This document shows positions 1 to 5,592 of a stretch of DNA of 6,973 nt, in pieces (the first letter of the stretch is position 1; each line of letters starts with the position of its first letter). The stretch is from a bacterium. Lineage in GTDB: Bacteria; Blakebacterota; Blakebacteria; Blakebacterales; Blakebacteraceae. A program made the position numbers and the translations under genes. The notes below the pieces were generated by a model. That model was not told where the DNA came from. It saw nothing but the letters and a program-made list of their open reading frames with translations, and ran no database searches. The stretch lies in NCBI GenBank assembly GCA_025774615.1, contig JALGVQ010000172.1, positions 1 through 6,973 on the forward strand, given 5' to 3'.

Positions 1-152
1 TTTGATTGGTTTTCGTCGACCTCAAAATACTACCCAGTGGTGACATTTTGTGGGTTGTTTGCGCCGCCTAACCTTTTCTATGATAAGGTGTTACGAGTTT
101 CTGGATGGGAACTAGTTACTGGTTCTTTCGCGATATTCATATAGATACGTTT
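1..152. other. Low-GC left flank of the mobile element, origin unknown
   Basis: This stretch has about 41% G+C by direct count (62 of the first 150 bases), clearly below the genes to its right. Frame 1 is open from the window edge to a TAG at 142-144, so it could be the tail of a gene starting outside the window, but the 47 residues match nothing I recognise. Read on the minus strand, bases 1-60 have a TTTTGAGGTCGACGAAA-like string next to a TGTCACCACTGGGTA string. I associate this kind of sequence with the non-coding ends of IS21-family elements, so an older IS remnant is possible; this is from memory and weak. The stretch shows no kinase sequence, so it is not the missing 5' half of the truncated kinase gene on the other side of the element. 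Confidence 0.35.
55..84 (+). promoter_or_regulatory. Weak candidate sigma70-type promoter reading into the element
   Basis: TTGTTT (55-60) and TATGAT (79-84) are separated by 18 bp. The -10 matches five of six consensus bases and the -35 only three. It would read rightward through the left inverted repeat toward the recombinase gene. A second -10-like TGTAAT (182-187) lies inside the element, but its best upstream partner TTGGAC (155-160) is 21 bp away, which is too far for a normal promoter. Neither is strong and no transcription start can be assigned. Confidence 0.2.
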
Positions 153-168
153 GGTTGGACGAAGCCGC
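153..168 (+). repeat. Left inverted repeat of the IS91-like element
   Basis: GGTTGGACGAAGCCGC is the reverse complement of 2656-2671 except at one position (15 of 16 match). It overlaps a small hairpin, GCCGC-TAC-GCGGC at 164-176 (5-bp stem, 3-nt loop). The low-GC flank lies to its left and the mobility genes to its right, which suits an element end. No target duplication is visible between the sequences just outside the two repeats. IS91-type elements are not expected to make one. Confidence 0.65.
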
Positions 169-268
169 TACGCGGCAGTTTTGTAATGTCATATCAGCCG
201 CGGTGAGCTGATCGCCCCCTCCACTCGACACACATCCAGATCGGTTACCCTTTCAGAGAGCGTAGATA
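169..268. other. Non-coding leader between left repeat and recombinase
   Basis: No credible coding frame is present. It contains a 6-bp inverted repeat, ATCAGC (193-198) and GCTGAT (207-212), around an 8-base loop. This could be part of a terIS-type structure or a binding site for the recombinase. I see no classical pair of recombinase core sites here. Confidence 0.35.
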
Positions 269-354
269 GCCTCCATCCTGCTCATGGTGCGTCATGGAGG
301 CGCTCCAAAACAAAGGAGGTGGAGCATGGGAGTGCTCCGTGACAGGATGGAGGC
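269..354 (+). promoter_or_regulatory. Folded leader over the recombinase start, alternative stems
   Basis: Several inverted repeats compete across the translation start. GCCTCCATCCTG (269-280) is perfectly complementary to CAGGATGGAGGC (343-354), a 12-bp stem enclosing the Shine-Dalgarno and start codon. The first eight bases of the same arm can instead pair with ATGGAGGC (294-301). TGGAG-GCG-CTCCA (295-307) forms a third stem. GGAGCA-TGGGAG-TGCTCC (321-338) is a 6-bp hairpin that contains the ATG itself at 326-328. The Shine-Dalgarno AAAGGAGGT (312-320) sits between these arms. The arrangement looks like a translational switch or a fold-back block against read-through transcripts, a known strategy of insertion sequences. 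The pairing is seen in the sequence; the regulatory role is inference. Confidence 0.55.
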
Positions 355-1186
355 CGATCTCAGATTACGCAATCTTCGCCCCTCAACGCAAGCGAACTAT
401 CTGCGATACGTACAGAGATTCGTGGCCCATTACCGGCGCAGCCCTGAAGAGATGGGGTGGGAAGAGGTCCGTGGTTTCCTGCTGCATCTGCGGGATGAGA
501 AACATCTGAGTCCTTCGACCCAGAAGGTCTGTGCTGCGGCGCTGAAGTTTCTGTACTCAGTGACCCTCAACCGGCCTGAGGTGGTGAAGTCATTCTGCAT
601 ACCGAAGGTTCCGCACAAGCTCCCGGAGGTCCTGAGCGGTAGCGAGGTGGAGGAGTTGTTCGGCGCGGTCCGGTCCATCAAGTACCGGGCGTTGATCATG
701 ACCACCTACGGGGCCGGTCTGCGGATTGGGGAAGTGTGCCGGCTGCACGTAGCTGACATCAACAGCAAGCGGATGCTGCTGCGCGTCCGTGATGGCAAGG
801 GTGGCCATGAACGGTATGTGATGCTCAGCGAGCGTCTACTTGCGATTCTGCGAGTGTACTGGAAAGAGACGCGCCCGAAGGGGCCGTACCTGTTTCCGGG
901 CTCTAAGTCAGACAAACCGCTTTCACCGGAGTCAGTACGGCGGATTCTGCGTAAAGCGGTGAAGCAGTGCGGGATCACCAAACAGGTGACGCCCCATACG
1001 CTTCGTCACAGCTTCGCCACCCACCTGCTGGAATCGGGCACAGATATCCGGACGATCCAGGTGCTTCTGGGCCACCGCTCCATAGCGACGACGACGGTGT
1101 ACGCACAGGTCAGCGCCCGGCACATCGCACGGACCACGAGCCCGCTGGACGTGCTGGGAACCGATAAGGCCTCGGCCCTCGGATAG
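326..1186 (+). CDS. Tyrosine recombinase (XerC/D-like integrase) of the element
   Basis: This 286-residue protein cuts and rejoins DNA through a covalent phosphotyrosine link. The N-terminal SAM-like core-binding domain covers roughly residues 5-85 and the catalytic domain roughly 100-275. All active-site residues are visible: Arg133 (GLRIGE), Lys158 (GKGGHE), His224 and Arg227 (HTLRH), His250 (LLGHRS) and the nucleophile Tyr259 (TTVYAQ). The length is usual for Xer-type enzymes. ATG 326 is chosen over the in-frame ATG at 284 because AAAGGAGGT (312-320) lies five bases before it; the earlier ATG has no ribosome site and would add 14 residues outside the family's normal start. The extra domain of integron integrases is absent. 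The transposase gene starts 44 bp downstream, so the two are probably co-transcribed. Inference: it may resolve transposition intermediates or act on the element's ends. The family call is secure; the substrate is unknown. Confidence 0.93.
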   Translation: MGVLRDRMEADLRLRNLRPSTQANYLRYVQRFVAHYRRSPEEMGWEEVRGFLLHLRDEKHLSPSTQKVCAAALKFLYSVTLNRPEVVKSFCIPKVPHKLPEVLSGSEVEELFGAVRSIKYRALIMTTYGAGLRIGEVCRLHVADINSKRMLLRVRDGKGGHERYVMLSERLLAILRVYWKETRPKGPYLFPGSKSDKPLSPESVRRILRKAVKQCGITKQVTPHTLRHSFATHLLESGTDIRTIQVLLGHRSIATTTVYAQVSARHIARTTSPLDVLGTDKASALG

Positions 1187-1198
1187 AGATCAGTGCCA

Positions 1199-1222
1199 CC
1201 CCTCGGCAAGGGGAGCGTCCCC
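1199..1222 (+). promoter_or_regulatory. Competing hairpins at the transposase ribosome site
   Basis: In the 44-bp gap between the two mobility genes, CCCCT-CGGCA-AGGGG (1199-1213) can form a 5-bp stem. The same G-run can instead pair downstream as GGGG-AGCGT-CCCC (1210-1222). This AAGGGGAG run (1208-1215) is the only Shine-Dalgarno-like sequence before the GTG at 1231, and its spacing of 15 bases is long. The site may keep transposase translation low or couple it to passage of ribosomes finishing the recombinase. The function is inferred from the sequence only. Confidence 0.4.
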
Positions 1223-1230
1223 GACACGAA

Positions 1231-2394
1231 GTGGCCGACATCTTCCGCGCCCACGGGCAGGTCTACCGGGCTACCCATGTCCTGAGACCTGAACAGCGGA
1301 AGGTGATCCGGGCCATTACCGCCTGCCGGACGGCGGTCCTGGGTGGGCATCTGGACGTATGCCCCGACTGCGGAGATGAGAGACCTTCATTTAACTCATG
1401 TAGAAATAGGCATTGTCCAAAATGCCAGGCCCTGGCCCAGGCCCGGTGGGTCCAGAAACGGCAGGAGCGCATCCTGCCCACCCACTACTTCCATGTGGTC
1501 TTCACCCTGCCCGGCGAACTCAGGCCATTGGGACTGCGCAACCAGAGATTGATCTATGGCCTGTTGTTCTCAGCGGCCTCCAGTACCCTGCTGGAGCTGG
1601 GTCTGGATCCGGGACGACTCGGGGCACTGCTCGGTATCACGGCGGTGCTGCACACCTGGACCCGGGAGCTGCGCTACCATCCCCATCTGCACTGCATCGT
1701 CACCGGCGGCGGGCTCTCACCCGACTCAGAACGGTGGGTGGAGACCGGCGCCGACTACCTCTTCCCCTTCGAGGTCCTCTCCAGGCTCTTTCGCGGTAAG
1801 TTCCTTGACAGTCTCAGCCGGGCATACGAGAAAGAACTGCTGGAGATGACCTATGAACTGGCTGCCCCCGGTGCCTTCGAGCAACTCAAGAGTCGGCTGT
1901 ATGAGAAGGGCTGGGTCGTCTATGCGAAGCCGCCCTTTGCAGGAGCCGAGCAGGTCTTCTCCTACCTGGGCCGCTACACCCACCGGGTGGCTATCTCCAA
2001 CAACCGGATAGTGGAACTCAACCCTCACCAGGTGACCATAGCGACCAGAGACGGTAACACCGTGTCGATGAGTCCGCAGAAGTTCATCCGCCGGTTCCTG
2101 ATGCATGTGCTCCCCGATGGCTTCGTCAAGATCCGCCATTACGGCCTGATGGCCTCGGGCAATGTTAATACGAAACTTGAACTCGCCAGAGATCTGCTCA
2201 AAATCCCATCCCACGCCCATCAATCGGATCCAGGGCCTGAGACGAACAACACCGAATCCGATGACTGGCAAACTCTGCTCAAGGAACTCACCGGTATCGA
2301 CATCGGCATATGCCCGGCATGCGGAAGTACCCATCGATACCGCATCCTGATTCCCCGCACTCCTGTTCTCGTTCTCTGTTGCAGGTCACCGTAG
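1231..2394 (+). CDS. IS91-family Y2 HUH transposase
   Basis: This 387-residue single-strand endonuclease nicks and joins the element's ends. An N-terminal zinc-finger-like region has Cys44 and Cys47 (CPDC), Cys57, His61, Cys62 and Cys65 (SCRNRHCPKC). The metal-binding HUH motif is HPHLHCIV, with His152 and His154. The paired nucleophiles are Tyr245 and Tyr249 in YLGRYTHR, three residues apart as in Y2 enzymes, where one tyrosine holds the donor strand and the other the target. A further CPAC (361-364) near the C-terminus suggests a second metal site. No helicase domain is present, as expected for IS91. The start is GTG; the protein then begins ADIFRAHGQVYRATH, the usual N-terminus in this family, and the length is typical. 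It follows the recombinase gene by 44 bp. No frameshift or internal stop is seen, so it is probably functional. The family call is very secure. Confidence 0.95.
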   Translation: MADIFRAHGQVYRATHVLRPEQRKVIRAITACRTAVLGGHLDVCPDCGDERPSFNSCRNRHCPKCQALAQARWVQKRQERILPTHYFHVVFTLPGELRPLGLRNQRLIYGLLFSAASSTLLELGLDPGRLGALLGITAVLHTWTRELRYHPHLHCIVTGGGLSPDSERWVETGADYLFPFEVLSRLFRGKFLDSLSRAYEKELLEMTYELAAPGAFEQLKSRLYEKGWVVYAKPPFAGAEQVFSYLGRYTHRVAISNNRIVELNPHQVTIATRDGNTVSMSPQKFIRRFLMHVLPDGFVKIRHYGLMASGNVNTKLELARDLLKIPSHAHQSDPGPETNNTESDDWQTLLKELTGIDIGICPACGSTHRYRILIPRTPVLVLCCRSP

Positions 2395-2655
2395 GCAGAA
2401 ATCCAATGAGTCAAAACCCCGAAAGAGATGTGCGGCAAAGACTGCCTGCGGCAGGATCGGACCGGTATGCCTTCGGCTCACCGTCCAGCTTTGACGTATG
2501 TCTGACTATCCACTATGACAGTGATTCATCTGTCCGGATGCGGCCTCACTACCCCCTCCATGACCGCACCTTCGCTTCAAATCACCTCTCTGATCCATAT
2601 TCTCCACTATCACCTGACAGCAGAGCTGACCTGAAATCCCCATAGCACTTCATCG
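2395..2655. other. Non-coding tail of the element, probable oriIS side
   Basis: There are 261 bases between the transposase stop and the right repeat. One forward frame stays open across it (2310-2645), but it overlaps the transposase in another frame, has no ribosome site and shows no known domain, so I do not call it a gene. Small inverted repeats are present: CTGCC-TGC-GGCAG (2442-2454) and GACAG-8nt-CTGTC (2517-2534). A direct CTGAC pair lies near 2613-2630. In IS91-type elements the region beyond the transposase 3' end holds the origin of rolling-circle transfer with a hairpin, so one of these may belong to it. No rho-independent terminator with a T-run is visible. Confidence 0.4.
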
Positions 2656-2671
2656 GCGGCTTCGTTCAACC
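2656..2671 (-). repeat. Right inverted repeat of the IS91-like element
   Basis: GCGGCTTCGTTCAACC matches the reverse complement of 153-168 at 15 of 16 positions. The single difference creates GTTC (2664-2667), one of the tetranucleotides IS91-type elements are known to insert next to, so the true right end could fall at or inside this repeat. The open frame of the truncated kinase begins seven bases further on. Confidence 0.6.
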
Positions 2672-2677
2672 CGGGAT

Positions 2678-4840
2678 TTGAGGAATGCGAGCTCGATGGA
2701 CGCCCTTGCTGCTTATCCAGCCCCTCGCCTCGCTCGACTCCTCAAGATCCTACTGGTTGTGAGCTACGAGATCATGGAGGGAAAGCCTCCTTTTGAGGGA
2801 GATTCTTTCGAGGCTATCGGCTATCGGATTCTTCGAGAGGTACATCCACCACTTTCCGGTAAGACTCAAGAAGCACTACCCGGTTTTCAGAATTTCCTCG
2901 ATGGGTGTATGGAGAAAGATCCGGAATTGCGGATCCAGGACGGGCAGGAAGCCTTCCGGCTGTTGCAGGAGGTAGCTGCCGGGGCTTCGGTGGACTATTC
3001 CCCTCCGGTAGTGCGCCCGGCCTGGAGGCGACGTACCAGGAGTCGTCGTACACCGATGGCGATGCGCTTGTTTTACACGTTTCTTCTCGCTCTGGGTGTG
3101 CTGACTGTTTTTTCCCGTGGTCTGTTCCCGACCGATCCGATCCTGATGCTGGAATTTCCCATGCTGTCGAACGAAGATAATCCTTCCTGGAATCCCTTCG
3201 GGGACAGGGTCGCATATTTTGTCGGAGATCATCCAAGAGGTACGCTGGTGATCCGGGAGACCCGGACTGACGCGGGACCTGAGTTCCACACCATTCCTGA
3301 GGAGATGCAGTATTCCCAGGTGGCGTGGTCGAAGAATGATTCGATTCTCGTGCTGCATGGGACGATGGGGGCAGCGCTCTACAACGTCCATACCCGGGCC
3401 TGGTGCACCCTGGCAGAAACCGGGATCAGGGATGCGAAATGGTCGGATGATGGGCAGCGTCTCGTCTGGGCCAATCAACAGGGCGGCATCAAAGGTCTCG
3501 AAGTCGTTCAGAATATTTCCTGGGACGATGTTACCGGGACCGCCGATCTGGACATCCGACCGATCGCGATCGAAGGACTGCCGACTCCGCTTGATAACCT
3601 GGGTGTGTATTACCCGGTGTTCATGCAGAACGATTCGCGAATAGCTTTTGTGGTCTTTCGCAGGGCGACAAACCTGGGCATCTGGAGTGTACCGGCCGAA
3701 GGTGGTGAGGCAATACGTCTGCTCTCCGCGGAGGATTACTTCCTCTGGGATCTGAGATGGGATCCTGTCAGGAGTGAGTTGCTTGCTAAAGAGATGTGGG
3801 GGCCAGGGCTGTATCGATTGATCCTGGGCGGTTTGTCAGGTGTGGTCAGCCGCGTGGTACGCCATGAATTCCCGCCCGGCGAAGTGGATGCGATCTGGGC
3901 TTATGATTACCACGCAGTATCAGGGCAATACATCCTTCTCACGGCAAATGAGACCTGGTGGCTCTGGCAGAGTCTGCTTGAACCGGGGAGACGTGAGTTC
4001 GAACCACTGGTGACAGAATTCCGGCAGACCATGGCGCCGGCGGTGTCGCCGGATCAGAAGACTATCTACTTCACCGGTGTTGGTCGTGAGAGCGGCTCAC
4101 TCATCCGGCAATACGATCTGGCTACTGGTATCTGCAACGGCCTGCATGAGACGACCGTCGATTTCGGCACGGAGATCTATGCCAGTGTCGATCCGAGTGA
4201 AGGCAGGTATGCGATCTTCAGGGCTGCCCCGGGTGACCAACCCGGGACGCTCCATTACTGCGATCTTCGACAGGGTCGTATCAGATCCCTGCCGGGACTA
4301 TCTGAACCGGGACACATCGAGACTCCATACTGGTCGCTTGATGGCCGCTATATCTATTATCGGTTCATTCCGATGGAGCTGGATGCACCCCGATTGTTCC
4401 TGAGGATCGAAGTCGAACGGAGTGGATCCATATTGAGTATTGGAATCCCGGATACCCTGTTGTCCGGAAGGGATATGTACCATCCCCTTCCTGGGCCGAA
4501 CAACCGGTATCTCGTGTATCAAAGAGGTCAGAGGATGGATGCTTCTCTGATGATCCTGGATACGCATAGTGGGGATATCGGTGAACTGGTGAAGGGTGAG
4601 TGTCCGGCTCTTTCTCCTTCAAGAGACAAAGTCTATTTCAGGTCTGGCGACTCGATCTGGTGCTTATCGGAATGGTGGCTTGGATCGGACCGTGTAATGG
4701 AACCTCAACACGTGGTTGATTTTCCGGCTGGGGTCAAGGACCTGGGTATTGGTGCATCTCTTGCCGTGGGAGATAATGCCATTTACGCTGTTCTGACCTA
4801 TGAATCGCCCGGCTCGATCCGGGTGTATCGGGTGCCGTAA
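2678..4840 (+). CDS. 5'-truncated Ser/Thr kinase with TolB-like beta-propeller
   Basis: This 720-codon frame is the remnant of a Hanks-type kinase fused through a membrane helix to a sensor-like propeller. Codons 1-25 are unrelated junction sequence. From about residue 26 the end of a kinase C-lobe is clear: VVSYEIMEGKPPFEGDSF, then a GCMEKDPELRI segment with the conserved structural Arg85. The ATP-binding loop, catalytic lysine, HRD, DFG and APE motifs are all absent, so it cannot be a kinase. A basic stretch (118-130) precedes a membrane helix (131-147). Residues 155-720 hold about eleven PD40-like repeats, for example SWNPFGDRVAYF (170-181), KWSDDGQRLVWA (254-265), YWSLDGRYIYY (551-561) and ALSPSRDKVYF (644-654). 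This suggests a two-propeller extracytoplasmic domain. The start is uncertain: TTG 2678 has no ribosome site, ATG 2696 has GAGGA 11 bases upstream, and ATG 3056 would give just the anchored propeller. It is probably a decaying pseudogene, although the frame shows no internal stop. Confidence 0.82.
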   Translation: MRNASSMDALAAYPAPRLARLLKILLVVSYEIMEGKPPFEGDSFEAIGYRILREVHPPLSGKTQEALPGFQNFLDGCMEKDPELRIQDGQEAFRLLQEVAAGASVDYSPPVVRPAWRRRTRSRRTPMAMRLFYTFLLALGVLTVFSRGLFPTDPILMLEFPMLSNEDNPSWNPFGDRVAYFVGDHPRGTLVIRETRTDAGPEFHTIPEEMQYSQVAWSKNDSILVLHGTMGAALYNVHTRAWCTLAETGIRDAKWSDDGQRLVWANQQGGIKGLEVVQNISWDDVTGTADLDIRPIAIEGLPTPLDNLGVYYPVFMQNDSRIAFVVFRRATNLGIWSVPAEGGEAIRLLSAEDYFLWDLRWDPVRSELLAKEMWGPGLYRLILGGLSGVVSRVVRHEFPPGEVDAIWAYDYHAVSGQYILLTANETWWLWQSLLEPGRREFEPLVTEFRQTMAPAVSPDQKTIYFTGVGRESGSLIRQYDLATGICNGLHETTVDFGTEIYASVDPSEGRYAIFRAAPGDQPGTLHYCDLRQGRIRSLPGLSEPGHIETPYWSLDGRYIYYRFIPMELDAPRLFLRIEVERSGSILSIGIPDTLLSGRDMYHPLPGPNNRYLVYQRGQRMDASLMILDTHSGDIGELVKGECPALSPSRDKVYFRSGDSIWCLSEWWLGSDRVMEPQHVVDFPAGVKDLGIGASLAVGDNAIYAVLTYESPGSIRVYRVP

Positions 4841-4856
4841 GATCCTGGTCTGATCA

Positions 4857-4876
4857 CGACCTGGTCGCTCAGGTCG
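4857..4876. terminator. Hairpin between convergent genes
   Basis: CGACCTG-GTCGCT-CAGGTCG forms a perfect 7-bp stem with a 6-base loop. It sits 16 bases after the kinase-remnant stop and overlaps the stop codon of the minus-strand barrel gene. There is no T-run on either side, so it is not a classical intrinsic terminator. Its place in a 28-bp convergent gap fits a transcript-end or stabilising hairpin serving both strands. Confidence 0.4.
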
Positions 4877-5522
4877 GCCCGAACTGGAATCCTATCCGCA
4901 GGGTCCACGAGGGCCGGAGCAGGACGTCGGCAGCGATCTCGTCGATGTCTTTGTGGATGTACTCCACCGGTCTGAAGACTGCCTCGATGAAGAGGACGCT
5001 CGGTGACAGCCCCTTCGAGACGGTGAATCCACCGCTGAACTCGACACCTCCGGTCATCTGGTTGCCCATGACGAGTCCTCCGCGTGCTGACGCTGTCAGC
5101 CGGATAGCCATATCCCCGATCCAGAAGGTGTTATAGAGAGGCCAGTACCGGGCACCGACGAAGATGTCGAAGAAATCGGTACGTTCAGGATCACCCAGTA
5201 CCAGCAGATCGACCGTCCGCCAGCCGACACTTGTCTCGAACTGGATGTCGGCCCGGCGGGTCGACATGAGACGGACACCCATGCCCAGCTGGTCAGCGTC
5301 GGTGAGGATCGTTGAGCCCTGTTCCACTTCCTGGGTTCCAAAGCTCTCGATATAGAAGCCGAGGAAGGCGAATACCTCCTGATATGGCTCCTGGATGATC
5401 CGTATAGTGGTGTCCTGAGCTCGTATACCTGTGCCGATCGCACCGAATACCAGGGACACAATGCAGACAATCGCCAGATCCCGTCTGCGATGAAGGGCTG
5501 AATGCTCGGATCTCCCGGTCAT
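4869..5522 (-). CDS. Small secreted beta-barrel-like outer membrane protein
   Basis: This is a 217-residue protein that I cannot assign to a named family. The N-terminus is a Sec signal peptide: basic n-region to Arg14, hydrophobic core about 16-30 and likely cleavage after Ala35 (GIRA/QD). The mature part is rich in alternating amphipathic strands with aromatic girdles, for example FAFLGFYIESF, RADIQFETSVGW, FDIFVGARYWPLY and MAIRLTASARGG. It ends TLRIGFQFGPT, resembling a closing barrel strand with a near-terminal aromatic. About eight to ten strands are likely, in the size range of small OmpA- or OmpW-like barrels. ATG 5522 is supported by GAGGAG (5530-5535) seven bases upstream. It lies 70 bp after the propeller lipoprotein gene on the same strand and is probably in its operon. 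Location in the outer membrane is well supported by pattern; the function is unknown. Confidence 0.8.
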   Translation of the reverse strand: MTGRSEHSALHRRRDLAIVCIVSLVFGAIGTGIRAQDTTIRIIQEPYQEVFAFLGFYIESFGTQEVEQGSTILTDADQLGMGVRLMSTRRADIQFETSVGWRTVDLLVLGDPERTDFFDIFVGARYWPLYNTFWIGDMAIRLTASARGGLVMGNQMTGGVEFSGGFTVSKGLSPSVLFIEAVFRPVEYIHKDIDEIAADVLLRPSWTLRIGFQFGPT

Positions 5523-5551
5523 GTTCGCTCTCCTCGTCAGTTCGTCACTTT

Positions 5552-5572
5552 CTCAGTCAACAACTCAGTCAA
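5552..5572 (-). repeat. Short tandem repeat in the lipoprotein-barrel gap
   Basis: CTCAGTCAA occurs at 5552-5560 and again at 5564-5572, a 12-bp period; a degraded third copy CTCACT follows at 5576-5581. On the coding (minus) strand each copy reads TTGACTGAG, so two TTGACT boxes resembling -35 elements lie upstream of the barrel gene, but no convincing -10 follows. The repeat could be a regulator site on one face of the helix, or chance slippage. Confidence 0.35.
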
Positions 5573-5592
5573 ATACTCACTGGGCTTTCAGA

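Larger units (their letters stand above)
153..2671 (+). mobile_element. IS91-like element with accessory tyrosine recombinase
   Basis: The element is about 2.5 kb and carries a tyrosine recombinase gene followed by a Y2 HUH transposase gene on the same strand. A 16-bp imperfect inverted repeat lies 173 bp before the first start codon and 261 bp after the last stop. IS91-family elements are thought to move by single-strand rolling-circle transposition, starting at oriIS beyond the transposase 3' end and finishing at terIS. On that model oriIS would be near 2656-2671 and terIS near 153. A subgroup of the family carries an extra phage-like integrase upstream of the transposase, as here; the integrase's role in those elements is not clear to me. 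Both genes look intact, so the element may be active. The exact ends are inferred from the repeat alone and could lie further out, especially on the right. Confidence 0.75.

Noticed and set aside
62-168. Possible integron attC site: GCCTAAC near 65-71 fits RYYYAAC and GTTGGAC at 154-160 fits GTTRRRY, beside a tyrosine recombinase gene.
   Set aside because: The sequence between the two does not fold into paired L arms, pairing fails right after the core, and the recombinase lacks the extra domain of integron integrases. No cassette array is present.
284-325. Upstream ATG at 284 as start of the recombinase, adding 14 residues.
   Set aside because: It has no Shine-Dalgarno, whereas ATG 326 follows AAAGGAGGT by five bases and matches the usual family N-terminus. 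The added residues also overlap the inverted-repeat leader.
1726-2334. Minus-strand open frame of 202 codons opposite the transposase.
   Set aside because: It lies entirely within the antisense of a gene with complete catalytic motifs, and its product resembles nothing known. Long antisense frames are expected in GC-rich coding DNA.
2310-2645. Open forward frame of 111 codons overlapping the transposase 3' end and extending into the tail; considered as a small gene or frameshifted extension.
   Set aside because: There is no ribosome site, no recognisable domain and a biased composition. The transposase already has a normal-length C-terminus, and no slippery sequence is evident.
2753-3000. 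Intact protein kinase considered as a signalling gene.
   Set aside because: Only the final part of the C-lobe is encoded. All ATP-binding and catalytic motifs are missing, so kinase activity cannot be claimed.
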